Shown piece after piece: positions 51,136 to 58,537 of a DNA stretch of 64,000 bases (positions are counted from its first letter, which is position 1; each line of letters begins with the position of its first letter). Below the pieces are notes generated by a model, which saw only the letters and a list, made by a program, of their open reading frames with translations, ran no database searches and was not told the origin of the DNA. The DNA comes from Butyricicoccus_A sp963588905. Lineage in GTDB: Bacteria > Bacillota > Clostridia > Oscillospirales > Butyricicoccaceae. A program made the translations under genes and the position numbers. The stretch covers positions 76,255-140,254 of the forward strand of contig CAVAJF010000013.1 in NCBI GenBank assembly GCA_963588905.1, written 5' to 3'.

Positions 51136-51214
51136 TACTATTTGAAAAAATTCAAAAATTCTTTTCTTTTTCAAGATTTTATCCATTTATATTTAAAAAA
51201 AGTTACAAAATATG

Positions 51215-51243
51215 TTGACAAATCCTCCTCTCCGTGCTATTAT
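51215..51243 (+). promoter_or_regulatory. Strong SigA promoter of the repeat-bearing transcript
   Basis: Perfect TTGACA (51215-51220), 17 nt, TATTAT (51238-51243); the -10 context CCGTGCTATTAT mirrors that of the divergent ddl promoter. Confidence 0.85.
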
Positions 51244-51309
51244 ATAACCACGATAAAGAACAGCCAAGACATATCAGACATCCTGATGACTGGTCTTTCA
51301 AACCAAATG

Positions 51310-51806
51310 GAAAGCGGTGATGCCGATGCCAGTAGTTGACGCACAGCCGAAACAGACCGAATCATCGGTCGCGTACTCTTCCATTCACGAGAAAGTGGTG
51401 TTTCCAATGGGCAGGTAAGTATTTGTTCCTAGCAGCTGACAGTTTCTACGTATTTATTTTATTTTCAGTTGCTGCATATACTTTTTAGAAAGTGGTGTTT
51501 CCCATGGGCAAATGAATCATTTGTTCCAAAATGCCGATGATTTTCGGATGAAGAAAACAACAGAATTTTTAGAAAGTGGTGTCTCCGATGGGCAGATAAC
51601 AAACTGTTCCAATCCAATCGGAATGTCTACTCCGATTGCAAGCAAACGATTTCCTATTCCTTAGAAAGTAGTGAATCCAATGGGTTAGTTACACGCATTC
51701 TCGTTCACGGCAACGATGTTCGGTAAGCAAAACTGCTGAAAAAAACATCTTCCTTTCCAGCCGACTGACAAAAACGCCATAAGAAAGAGGTGAGTCCAAT
51801 GGCAGT
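51310..51806 (+). repeat. Six tandem SD-ATG modules
   Basis: Copies start at 51310, 51391, 51488, 51572, 51664 and 51783. Each reads GAAAG[C/T/A][G/A]GTG, 2-3 variable bases, [T/G]CC[N]ATG[G/C]. The intervals are 81, 97, 84, 92 and 119 nt. The ATGs are at 51326, 51407, 51504, 51588, 51680 and 51799. The sequence before each ATG looks like a degenerate AAAGGAGGTGA ribosome binding site. Copies 2-5 give only Met-Gly-Arg-stop, Met-Gly-Lys-stop, Met-Gly-Arg-stop and Met-Gly-stop; copies 1 and 6 open 30 and 17 codons. Similarity between copies 1 and 6 continues for about 15 nt past the ATG. Confidence 0.75.
51326..51418 (+). CDS. Possible 30-residue peptide in repeat module 1
   Basis: Starts MPVVDAQPKQTESSVAYSSI and ends in FPMGR, running into the ATG of module 2 in frame. 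It is preceded by GAAAGCGGTGATG, a fair ribosome binding site. No similarity recognised; translation is unproven. Confidence 0.3.
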   Translation: MPVVDAQPKQTESSVAYSSIHEKVVFPMGR

Positions 51807-51852
51807 AGATGAACAGTTTTTGGAGCAGCAGGACTCGCAGCAGACTGGTTGA
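51799..51852 (+). CDS. Possible 17-residue peptide in repeat module 6
   Basis: MAVDEQFLEQQDSQQTG after AAAGAGGTGA, the best ribosome binding site of the six modules. Its first codons resemble module 1 (Met-x-Val-..-Asp-x-Gln). Gln/Asp-rich, no known family. Confidence 0.3.
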   Translation: MAVDEQFLEQQDSQQTG

Positions 51853-52495
51853 GTGCTCGTTCTCCCAGCCTCCGGCGTATTGCCTTCCAAAAGCAGCAAT
51901 CCCACACAGAGCTTACGTTTCTATCCTAACGGAAATCCCATGTGAGCGTTGAAAAATATCAGAAGCATCAAACATATCAATTTATTCTTTGTCGTTTCTG
52001 TTTCATCGTAAAATCTTCAGATTATCGCATGAGAGCAATTTTCGTTTCGACAGATCTGATTCTGGATTATGTATCCCATTATCCCGTTGGGTGCCTGTGT
52101 TGCAATCGCAAAAGCAGGGTATCCCCCTTCCGGATTTTCTCTTGATTCCTTTCACTTGTCCAAAAGGCAAACCGGGTTAACGCACGGACCGCAGTTCCGA
52201 AATTCTTTTGACCCTTGTGTCGCAAATGCAAATGAACCGCGAATCTATATTTTTACATGATTCACTTTTAGCTTTGTAGGAGGATACATCAGTAATCTGA
52301 CACGAGATATTTTTCCAGATGTAGAGTGAGAAAAGCAACGGAAATGTGCAAATTGCGGAAAGGTATCAAAATCAATTTCATCCATTTGAAATGATTTTTT
52401 CGATCAGATTGACTTTTGTTATTCTGCTGTGATCCTGTGTTCCATATGAATCACAAGATGATTTTTATATAAAAAGAATATATTTCGTAAGAGTT

Positions 52496-52528
52496 ACGGC
52501 TTCGTATTGACGGAGCCGTTGTTTTTTG
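52496..52528 (+). terminator. Terminator of the repeat-bearing transcript
   Basis: ACGGCTTCG (52496-52504) and CGGAGCCGT (52511-52519), 9 bp with one G-T pair, followed by TGTTTTTTG. Confidence 0.85.
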
Positions 52529-52585
52529 CTCAAAAACAGATATTTCGTATTTTTTCACAATAGGCAGTATGCTCTCCGTGGGAAA

Positions 52586-52596
52586 TCTGGTATAAT
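52586..52596 (+). promoter_or_regulatory. Extended -10 promoter of rnr
   Basis: TGGTATAAT (52588-52596) gives an extended -10 element; the -35 region is poor. Confidence 0.55.
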
Positions 52597-52635
52597 AATA
52601 GTACTGAAATGCTTCTCAGCAAAGGAGGCTATTTT

Positions 52636-54801
52636 ATGAAAGCAAAAACGAAAACATCTGTTTTGCGCGATCTGATTCTTCAGTCTACGCAAACCGTGTG
52701 CACACCGGATGAAATCATCCGTGCACTGAATAAAAGCGGCACACATGCCAAGCACGCGGAAATTGTCCGTGTACTCGCACAGCTTGTGGACGAGGGCTAT
52801 TTGATGCGTGCCCGCAGCAATCGTTACGGCAGACCGGAAGCATTCGGCTGTGCTGCCGGTACATTTTGCGCCACCGGACGAGGTTATGCGTTTGTCCGAC
52901 CGGAAAACGGTGAAGGGCCGGATATTTTCATCCCGCCGCACAAGGATTTACACGCTTGGCACGGCGACCGCGTCCTCATCCGTATTCGTCAAGAGCAGCC
53001 ACCGCGCAGACGCGGCAGACAGGGAGCTCCTGCACCGAAAACGCGGCAAGAAGGCGAAGTCCTTCGTATTCTCAATGAGACCCGTGATGAAATCACCGGC
53101 CGCATTGTCATGCGCGGAAAAATGACCGTCTTTCATGACGACAGCGGCAAGCTGCCGGAAATCGTTGTCAGCAAAAAGCATCTGATGGACGCTCACCCCG
53201 GTGACCGCGTCGCACTCAAGGTTTTGTTCCGCGGCAACGAGAAATATCTCCCGCAGGGTACGGTCATGAAGATTTTCGGCTCCGGTCTGACGGTAAAATC
53301 CTCCGCCGATGCCATTTTGTACGAGCACGATATTACCGTTCCGTTCCCACAGGAAGTGTTGGATGAAACCAATGCTCTGCCGATGTTTGTCCGCGAGGAG
53401 GATTGGGCTGGCCGCTTGGATCTGCGCAGCCAAATGCTGTTTACCATCGACGGTGATACCGCCAAGGACTTCGATGATGCGGTATCTCTCGAAACGCTTC
53501 CCAACGGACATTATCGTCTCGGTGTACACATTGCCGATGTCTCGTATTATGTCAAGCCCGGCTCCCCACTGGATCAAGAGGCATATAAGCGCGGCACCTC
53601 GGTATATTATGCCGATCAGGTTGTGCCGATGCTACCGCTCCCGCTGTCTAACGGTATCTGCTCTCTGAACCCAGGCGTCAATCGTCTCGCCTTCTCTGCC
53701 TTTATCGAGTTAGGTAAAGACGGTACTCGATATTCCGCTGAGTTCCATCACTCTGTCATCTGTTCCTATGCCCGCCTGACCTACAATCAGGTAAACAAAA
53801 TGCTTGCCGATGACTGGCAGGAATGCAATCTCCACCCGGATCTCGTGCCAGTTCTCAAGGAGATGAACGTGCTTGCCAAGACCCTACACGACGTTCGTAT
53901 GCGGCGCGGCGCGCTGGAGCTGGACATTCCCGAAGCTGTTGTTCTTTGCGACCGCGATGGTAAAGCATGTGGCGTAGAAAAGCGCGAACGCGGTGATTCC
54001 GAACGCCTCATTGAAGAATTTATGCTGATTGCAAATGAAGCGGTTGCAGAAGCACTGTACCGGCATCGGATGCCGACGGTATACCGCGTGCATGAAGATC
54101 CTGATCCTGAAAAGCTCCGCATGTTTGCCAAGCAGGCGCGCTTGTTCGGCTATCGCTTGAGCGACAAGGATCTTGCCGACACGCATCAATTGCAGCGCGT
54201 GCTCGATCAGACAGCAGGCGATCCAGAGCAGCAGGCTCTGCCGACGCTGCTTCTGCGCTCGCTCGCCCGCGCACGCTATGCGCCGGAATGCCTCGGTCAT
54301 TACGGTCTGGCTGCCAAGTTCTATCTGCATTTCACTTCCCCGATTCGCCGCTATCCTGATCTTGTCGTGCATCGGATGTTGACGCGAATGCTCGCCGGTG
54401 AGCAAAGCACCCGCGAACTGACGGAATTTTGCGAAGATGCAGCTATCCAGTCTACCGTGCGCGAGCAGGCTGCCGCCGAGGCAGAACGCGACATCGAAAA
54501 GCTGTATATGGCAGACTACATGTCTCAGTTTGTCGGCCATTCGTTTGACGGCTTTATCAGCGGTATTACCAGCTTTGGCGTGTACGTGCAGCTCGACAAC
54601 ATGGTAGAAGGCATGGTGCGTCTGGACACGATGCACAACGATTGGTTTGAATATGATCCGGACAAAATGACGCTGTTCGGCAAACATACCGGTCAGAATT
54701 ATCACCTCGGTATGCGCGTCAATGTAACCCTGGTCAATGCCTCTGGCACAACCGGTATGATTGACTTTATCTTCACACCGGATGAAGATTCCGTCGGATA
54801 A
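52636..54801 (+). CDS. rnr: Ribonuclease R
   Basis: A 3'-5' exoribonuclease of 721 residues that degrades structured RNA. In order: an N-terminal winged helix (about 5-65), cold-shock domains, the RNB catalytic domain, and a C-terminal S1 domain (SFDGFISGITSFGVYVQLDNMVEGMV). The RNB metal site is in LRSQMLFTIDGDTAKDFDDAVSLE and PLDQEAYKRGTSVYYADQVVPMLP. ATG 52636 with AAAGGAGG is preferred over the in-frame ATG at 52609. It is usually next to secG and smpB; here secG is 3 kb downstream and smpB is not in the window. Confidence 0.97.
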   Translation: MKAKTKTSVLRDLILQSTQTVCTPDEIIRALNKSGTHAKHAEIVRVLAQLVDEGYLMRARSNRYGRPEAFGCAAGTFCATGRGYAFVRPENGEGPDIFIPPHKDLHAWHGDRVLIRIRQEQPPRRRGRQGAPAPKTRQEGEVLRILNETRDEITGRIVMRGKMTVFHDDSGKLPEIVVSKKHLMDAHPGDRVALKVLFRGNEKYLPQGTVMKIFGSGLTVKSSADAILYEHDITVPFPQEVLDETNALPMFVREEDWAGRLDLRSQMLFTIDGDTAKDFDDAVSLETLPNGHYRLGVHIADVSYYVKPGSPLDQEAYKRGTSVYYADQVVPMLPLPLSNGICSLNPGVNRLAFSAFIELGKDGTRYSAEFHHSVICSYARLTYNQVNKMLADDWQECNLHPDLVPVLKEMNVLAKTLHDVRMRRGALELDIPEAVVLCDRDGKACGVEKRERGDSERLIEEFMLIANEAVAEALYRHRMPTVYRVHEDPDPEKLRMFAKQARLFGYRLSDKDLADTHQLQRVLDQTAGDPEQQALPTLLLRSLARARYAPECLGHYGLAAKFYLHFTSPIRRYPDLVVHRMLTRMLAGEQSTRELTEFCEDAAIQSTVREQAAAEAERDIEKLYMADYMSQFVGHSFDGFISGITSFGVYVQLDNMVEGMVRLDTMHNDWFEYDPDKMTLFGKHTGQNYHLGMRVNVTLVNASGTTGMIDFIFTPDEDSVG

Positions 54802-54807
54802 TTTATA

Positions 54808-54856
54808 GCAAAGCAAAAAGAACGACAGGTTTTCACCTGTCGTTCTTTTGCTTTGC
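54808..54856. terminator. Bidirectional terminator between rnr and the LCP gene
   Basis: A very long stem (GCAAAGCAAAAAGAACGACAGGT-type arms, 54808-54830 and 54835-54856) with loop TTTC. It can end transcripts from both convergent genes. Confidence 0.92.
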
Positions 54857-54857
54857 A

Positions 54858-56063
54858 TCAGTCGCTATTTTTTGTCGGGTCTATATCGTCATAGATATAG
54901 CTGTGCAGATGAGAAGCCAGCACACTGTCACTAAACCGAATGACGGAAGCGCCGCTGCTCGTCGTGCCATACTGCCATTCGCCGTCCAGCGGCAGACGAA
55001 TATGACTCATCGTCGGCATACCGTGTACGAGAGTTGTGAGTCCCATATACACGAAATCCATTTTGCTCATAGAAGAGGTCACATTTGGCATCAGACCATT
55101 GAGGAATTTCAGCATGGTAATCGGATTGCTTGTCGCCTTGGAGAACACCTGATTGAGCACAACGGACTGCCGCTCTGCTCGTTTCCAGTCTCCACCCGTG
55201 TTTCCCTTTCGGATTCGTCCATAGGTCATTGCCTGAATACCGTTGAGCTTCTGCTCACCGGAGCCTTCAATGCGCTGTGTCGGAATATTCAGCGTCTTCC
55301 AGCAATACTCATCAATGTATTTATTGGTTTCCTTGACTTCATCATCGGTCAAGGTTACCGTCACACCGCCGACCGAATCAATAATCGATGCCATTTCCGC
55401 AAAATCTACAACCATGTATTCCTTGACATTCATGTCAAAATCTTCATTGATGGTTTGCAGCATCATCTGCGCACCGCCATATCCATACGCATGGCACAGC
55501 TTTGTCTGTCCATGCTTTGGCACGTCTACCAAGCTGTCACGCATCAGGGAAGTCAATTTGATGGACTTGCGCTTCGGATCAACGCTCATCAGCATAATCG
55601 CATCGGCGCGGGTACCGCTCGATGCATCGTTTCCGCGCGTATCTACGCCGAACAACGCGACGGTCATAATGCCGTCTTCGGTATTGGCAGCCAAGCTGCT
55701 CTCATTGGTATCATCATACGTATATAACGTCAGCAGGTGGCAAATATCCGCAATCACCAGCGCGAGGATCAGCACCACAACAAGCAGAATCTTTTTTACT
55801 ATCGAACCGCGTTTTTTTCGCTTTCTTCTACGCGGCGGCTGCGAACGCTGCTGTCTGCGCGGACGCGTTTCCACTTCTCGCTCCTCCCAGTTAGAAGAAT
55901 GGGTGCGCTTGCGATATTGACTGGACGATCTGCGCGAAGGATCTCTGTTTGCTCTGTCCTCTTCCTCATAGGTTCGCCCGGTTTTCGGGTTAATTGCACG
56001 CCCTTTTTCATCTACCGGCTGACCATATTCATCATAATATTTGTATCTTCTATTTTGACTCAC
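54858..56063 (-). CDS. LytR-CpsA-Psr family wall-polymer ligase
   Basis: LCP enzymes transfer anionic glycopolymers from lipid carriers to peptidoglycan. The 401 residues begin with an unusually long (about 90 residues) hydrophilic, Arg/Glu-rich cytosolic region. A membrane helix (ILLVVVLILALVIADICHLL) follows, and then the outer LCP domain. Conserved arginines and aspartates are in ALFGVDTRGNDASSGTRADAIMLMS and LTSLMRDSLVDVPKHGQTKLCHAYGYGG; RIRKGNTGGDWKRAERQ is the later arginine block. The start is GTG (56063) with GGAGG nine nt upstream. Confidence 0.92.
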   Translation of the reverse strand: MSQNRRYKYYDEYGQPVDEKGRAINPKTGRTYEEEDRANRDPSRRSSSQYRKRTHSSNWEEREVETRPRRQQRSQPPRRRKRKKRGSIVKKILLVVVLILALVIADICHLLTLYTYDDTNESSLAANTEDGIMTVALFGVDTRGNDASSGTRADAIMLMSVDPKRKSIKLTSLMRDSLVDVPKHGQTKLCHAYGYGGAQMMLQTINEDFDMNVKEYMVVDFAEMASIIDSVGGVTVTLTDDEVKETNKYIDEYCWKTLNIPTQRIEGSGEQKLNGIQAMTYGRIRKGNTGGDWKRAERQSVVLNQVFSKATSNPITMLKFLNGLMPNVTSSMSKMDFVYMGLTTLVHGMPTMSHIRLPLDGEWQYGTTSSGASVIRFSDSVLASHLHSYIYDDIDPTKNSD

Positions 56064-56204
56064 TCATCTGTCCTCCCAAACGGGGTTTTGCTCATAAAAT
56101 CATGATACACGCATCAAGCGGCGGAATCAACCTTCTGGCCGTGAATTTAAGATAAATTTTAGAATTTATTCCGGGTACCGTGCAGTCGGACAGCCGCGTT
56201 GCTA

Positions 56205-56233
56205 TTGTAAATGCACAAAAAATAACGTATAAT
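56205..56233 (+). promoter_or_regulatory. SigA promoter of the nucleotidyltransferase operon
   Basis: TTGTAA (56205-56210), 17 nt, perfect TATAAT (56228-56233). Confidence 0.8.
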
Positions 56234-56282
56234 ACTACTATACTTTCCTGTAGAAAGCAGGAATTCAAGGAGGAATATTATC

Positions 56283-57182
56283 ATGGCAAATCCGGTACTC
56301 GTCGTTATGGCAGCCGGCATGGGCTCGCGCTACGGCGGTCTGAAACAGATTGATCCGGTCGGTCCAAACGGACAAATTATCATGCACTATTCAATTTACG
56401 ATGCATGGAAGGCTGGTTTCCGCCGCGTCGTATTTATTATAAAAGAGGATCTGCTCGATGCTTTTCGTGAGCGCATCGGCAATGCAGCGAAAAAGTTCAT
56501 GCAGGTAGATTACGTTTTCCAGTCTCCGGACAAGCTGCCGGAGGGCTGCACCATGCCGGAAGGCCGCACAAAGCCGCTTGGCACAGGACACGCCGTATAC
56601 TGTGTTCGTGGTGTTGTCAATGAACCGTTCGCTGTCATCAACGCAGACGACTTCTATGGTGCAGAGGCGTTCCAGTGCTTATACGATTATCTGAAGGACG
56701 CACAGGACGACGACAAGTATCGGTACTGCATGGTCGGCTATCGCGTAGAAAATACGCTGACAGAAAACGGCACGGTATCCCGCGGCATCTGTGAAGCGGA
56801 TGCAAACGGTTATTTGGCAGATATTGTCGAGCGCACTGCCATCTCCCGCGATGCAAATGGTGTGATCTCCGACCCGGAAGCCGGAGAAATCGCAGAAGGC
56901 ACGCTGGTATCCATGAACATGTGGGGCTTTACCCCATCGTTCCTCGATGAGCTGGAATCCGGCCTGCGCACCTTTATGACGGAAGATCTCCCGAAAAATC
57001 CGGCAAAGGGCGAATATTATCTGCCGTTTGCCGTCGATCATCTGATTCAGAACGGTCAGGCCACCGCAAAGGTTTTGCAGACCTCTGCACAGTGGTATGG
57101 CGTTACCTACAAAGAGGACAAGCCTGTTGTTGTGGACGCGCTGCGCCGCATGACAGAAGCCGGTCTGTATCCGACAGAATAA
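56283..57182 (+). CDS. Sugar-phosphate nucleotidyltransferase-like protein
   Basis: A 299-residue GT-A-fold protein. The N-terminal nucleotide-binding motif VVMAAGMGSRYGGLKQIDPVGPNG and the metal-binding VINADDFYGAEAF (DD) are complete. GTGHAVYCV and the RGICEADANGYLADIVERT block are shared with glucose-1-phosphate nucleotidyltransferases. The sugar and nucleotide are not determined by sequence. Clostridia often place it next to a choline/ethanolamine kinase or aminoglycoside phosphotransferase, but none is present here. AAGGAGG precedes the ATG. Confidence 0.85.
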   Translation: MANPVLVVMAAGMGSRYGGLKQIDPVGPNGQIIMHYSIYDAWKAGFRRVVFIIKEDLLDAFRERIGNAAKKFMQVDYVFQSPDKLPEGCTMPEGRTKPLGTGHAVYCVRGVVNEPFAVINADDFYGAEAFQCLYDYLKDAQDDDKYRYCMVGYRVENTLTENGTVSRGICEADANGYLADIVERTAISRDANGVISDPEAGEIAEGTLVSMNMWGFTPSFLDELESGLRTFMTEDLPKNPAKGEYYLPFAVDHLIQNGQATAKVLQTSAQWYGVTYKEDKPVVVDALRRMTEAGLYPTE

Positions 57183-57198
57183 AAAAGGAGGCGGTTTT

Positions 57199-57732
57199 AT
57201 GCCGACATCCCTCAACGCACAAGCCTATCTCTCTGCCTTCCAAGAGGATATGCAGCCGCATTTTCATCTGGTGCCACAGGCAGAATATCAGGACAGAACC
57301 TTTCCATTATACGCGGTCTTGCAGATAGAAGAAACGTCCACTCTGCTGTTCCGCAACGGAAAATCTGCCATTTCCTATGAATTTTGCTACTTTGATGTGT
57401 GCGACACATTTGATGCCGCGCAGCTCGCCTATTACTGCAATATTTTGGAGGATATGGCGGCACGGTATGTTCCTTGGAGCGAACGCAGCCACAGCTATTC
57501 CATGCTGAGCATGGTTGTGCTGACAGACGGCGAACCAGACAAAGACGTGCTCAAACAGTTGAAAAAATACAAGCACGAAGAAAAACGCAAAAAGCCGGAG
57601 GATGGCTATGGCTGGTGCAGCAACCGTCTATGCATTGTAGACATCAATACCGGTATCTGCTACACCAACCGGCACGGCAGTGCGCTGGCAAACCGCGTCA
57701 AGCTGACCACACAGCGCGTTGCAAACCAATGA
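57199..57732 (+). CDS. Protein of unknown function following the nucleotidyltransferase
   Basis: A 177-residue soluble protein. The C-terminal third is Lys-rich (KKYKHEEKRKKPEDGYGW). Cysteines and aromatic residues are spread through it (YEFCYFDVCDTFDAAQLAYYCNIL). No signal, membrane helix or known motif is seen. AAAGGAGG precedes the ATG and the gene begins 16 nt after the nucleotidyltransferase, so both are cotranscribed; a linked role is likely but unknown. Confidence 0.75.
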   Translation: MPTSLNAQAYLSAFQEDMQPHFHLVPQAEYQDRTFPLYAVLQIEETSTLLFRNGKSAISYEFCYFDVCDTFDAAQLAYYCNILEDMAARYVPWSERSHSYSMLSMVVLTDGEPDKDVLKQLKKYKHEEKRKKPEDGYGWCSNRLCIVDINTGICYTNRHGSALANRVKLTTQRVANQ

Positions 57733-57757
57733 ATTTCCCTTCTCAAGAGAAATTTTC

Positions 57758-57786
57758 TTGAAAATCCATCAGACATGTGCTATGAT
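57758..57786 (+). promoter_or_regulatory. SigA promoter of secG
   Basis: TTGAAA (57758-57763), 17 nt, TATGAT (57781-57786). An imperfect AGAGAAATTTTCTT-like repeat lies just upstream. Confidence 0.8.
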
Positions 57787-57865
57787 TAGTTTACTGTCTA
57801 AAAATATCTGGTGCGGCGCGTGCATGTGCCGTTGCTTTTACAATCATTTCGGAGGTTGAATTTTC

Positions 57866-58099
57866 ATGGTTGTTACTGTCCTGTCTGTAATTCAGGTTAT
57901 TGCTTGCCTGTTTCTCATCGTTACTATTCTGCTGCAGAAGGCTCCGAGCCGCGGCATGTCCGGTGCTCTGTCCGGTCAGCAGGAGACTTTCTTCGGTTCC
58001 AACAAGGCAACCGGCATTGAGGCGATTCTGGCAAACCTGACCAAGATTTTTGCCGTTGTGTTCGTTCTCGTTTCTCTGATTCTTGTCCTGCTGGGATAA
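57866..58099 (+). CDS. secG: Preprotein translocase subunit SecG
   Basis: A 77-residue protein with two membrane helices (VVTVLSVIQVIACLFLIVTILLQ and ILANLTKIFAVVFVLVSLILVLL). The loop QKAPSRGMSGALSGQQETFFGSNKATG is the family signature. It partners SecY (22850). GGAGG lies upstream of the ATG. Confidence 0.95.
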   Translation: MVVTVLSVIQVIACLFLIVTILLQKAPSRGMSGALSGQQETFFGSNKATGIEAILANLTKIFAVVFVLVSLILVLLG

Positions 58100-58117
58100 G
58101 TCTTTCAAACAAGCACC

Positions 58118-58150
58118 AAAGCGGATGGGGAAATTCTCCATCCGCTTTTC
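58118..58150 (+). terminator. Terminator after secG
   Basis: AAAGCGGATGG (58118-58128) pairs with CCATCCGCTTT (58138-58148), followed by TTCTG. It also lies 35 nt before the next gene start. Confidence 0.8.
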
Positions 58151-58184
58151 TGTATTTTCTCATACTATTTTGGGAGGAATCCGT

Positions 58185-58481
58185 ATGAAAACACTGATGA
58201 TTATTTTCTTAGTCGGCTTTTTGATTTTCGGCGCGATTGGCTTGTATTTCCGTCTGACCCATGACTGGAACAAGCTTGCCGCCGAGTCCGACAAGCTGGA
58301 TGAAAATTCCACCGCCAAGCGCGACGGACGCGCCATGCAGCTGGGCAAGGGTCTGGACATCGACGTAGAAAAGGCCGAGAAAAAAGCAGATCAAAAATTC
58401 CGCCGCCAGCTGACGTTTTCCGTCTTGGCCGTCATCTGTCTGGCAGCCGCCATTGTCTGCGGCGCATTGATGCAGATGTGA
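58185..58481 (+). CDS. Small two-helix membrane protein, unknown
   Basis: A 98-residue protein with helices at about 3-22 and 77-95 and a charged middle (KLAAESDKLDENSTAKRDGRAMQLGKGLDIDVEKAEKKADQKF). GGGAGGAATCC precedes the ATG at 58185. No family recognised. It follows the secG terminator and has no obvious promoter of its own, so it depends on read-through or an unseen promoter. Confidence 0.7.
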   Translation: MKTLMIIFLVGFLIFGAIGLYFRLTHDWNKLAAESDKLDENSTAKRDGRAMQLGKGLDIDVEKAEKKADQKFRRQLTFSVLAVICLAAAIVCGALMQM

Positions 58482-58521
58482 AAAAAAGGGCTATCGCATT
58501 GTACTGCGGTAGCCCTCTTAT
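58482..58521. terminator. Bidirectional terminator
   Basis: GGGCTATCGC (58488-58497) pairs with GCGGTAGCCC (58506-58515), with seven A residues on the left and TCTTATTTTG on the right. Confidence 0.88.
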
Positions 58522-58537
58522 TTTGCCCCCAGATAGC

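Larger units (their letters stand above)
51250..52528 (+). ncRNA. Putative 1.3 kb transcript with repeat modules and no normal ORF
   Basis: Bounded by the promoter at 51215-51243 and the terminator at 52496-52528. The first 600 nt hold six imperfect copies of GAAAGTGGTGNNTCCNATGG, often separated by small hairpins: GACCGA/TCGGTC near 51356-51371, CAATCGGA/TCCGATTG near 51615-51638, and a CCGA/TCGG stem near 51533-51547. The 3' half (51860-52490) has no ORF with a ribosome binding site; a plus-frame stretch at 52069-52260 looks protein-like but lacks one. No known large RNA class is recognised. It may be a long structured RNA, a string of tiny peptide genes, or decayed sequence. Confidence 0.5.

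Noticed and set aside
51310..51806. CRISPR array
   Set aside because: The repeats are imperfect, vary in every copy, and the intervals are uneven (81-119 nt); there are no cas genes.
52069..52260. 63-codon plus-strand ORF that reads fairly protein-like
   Set aside because: No ribosome binding site before the ATG and two other frames are equally open; I keep it only as a remark within the transcript.
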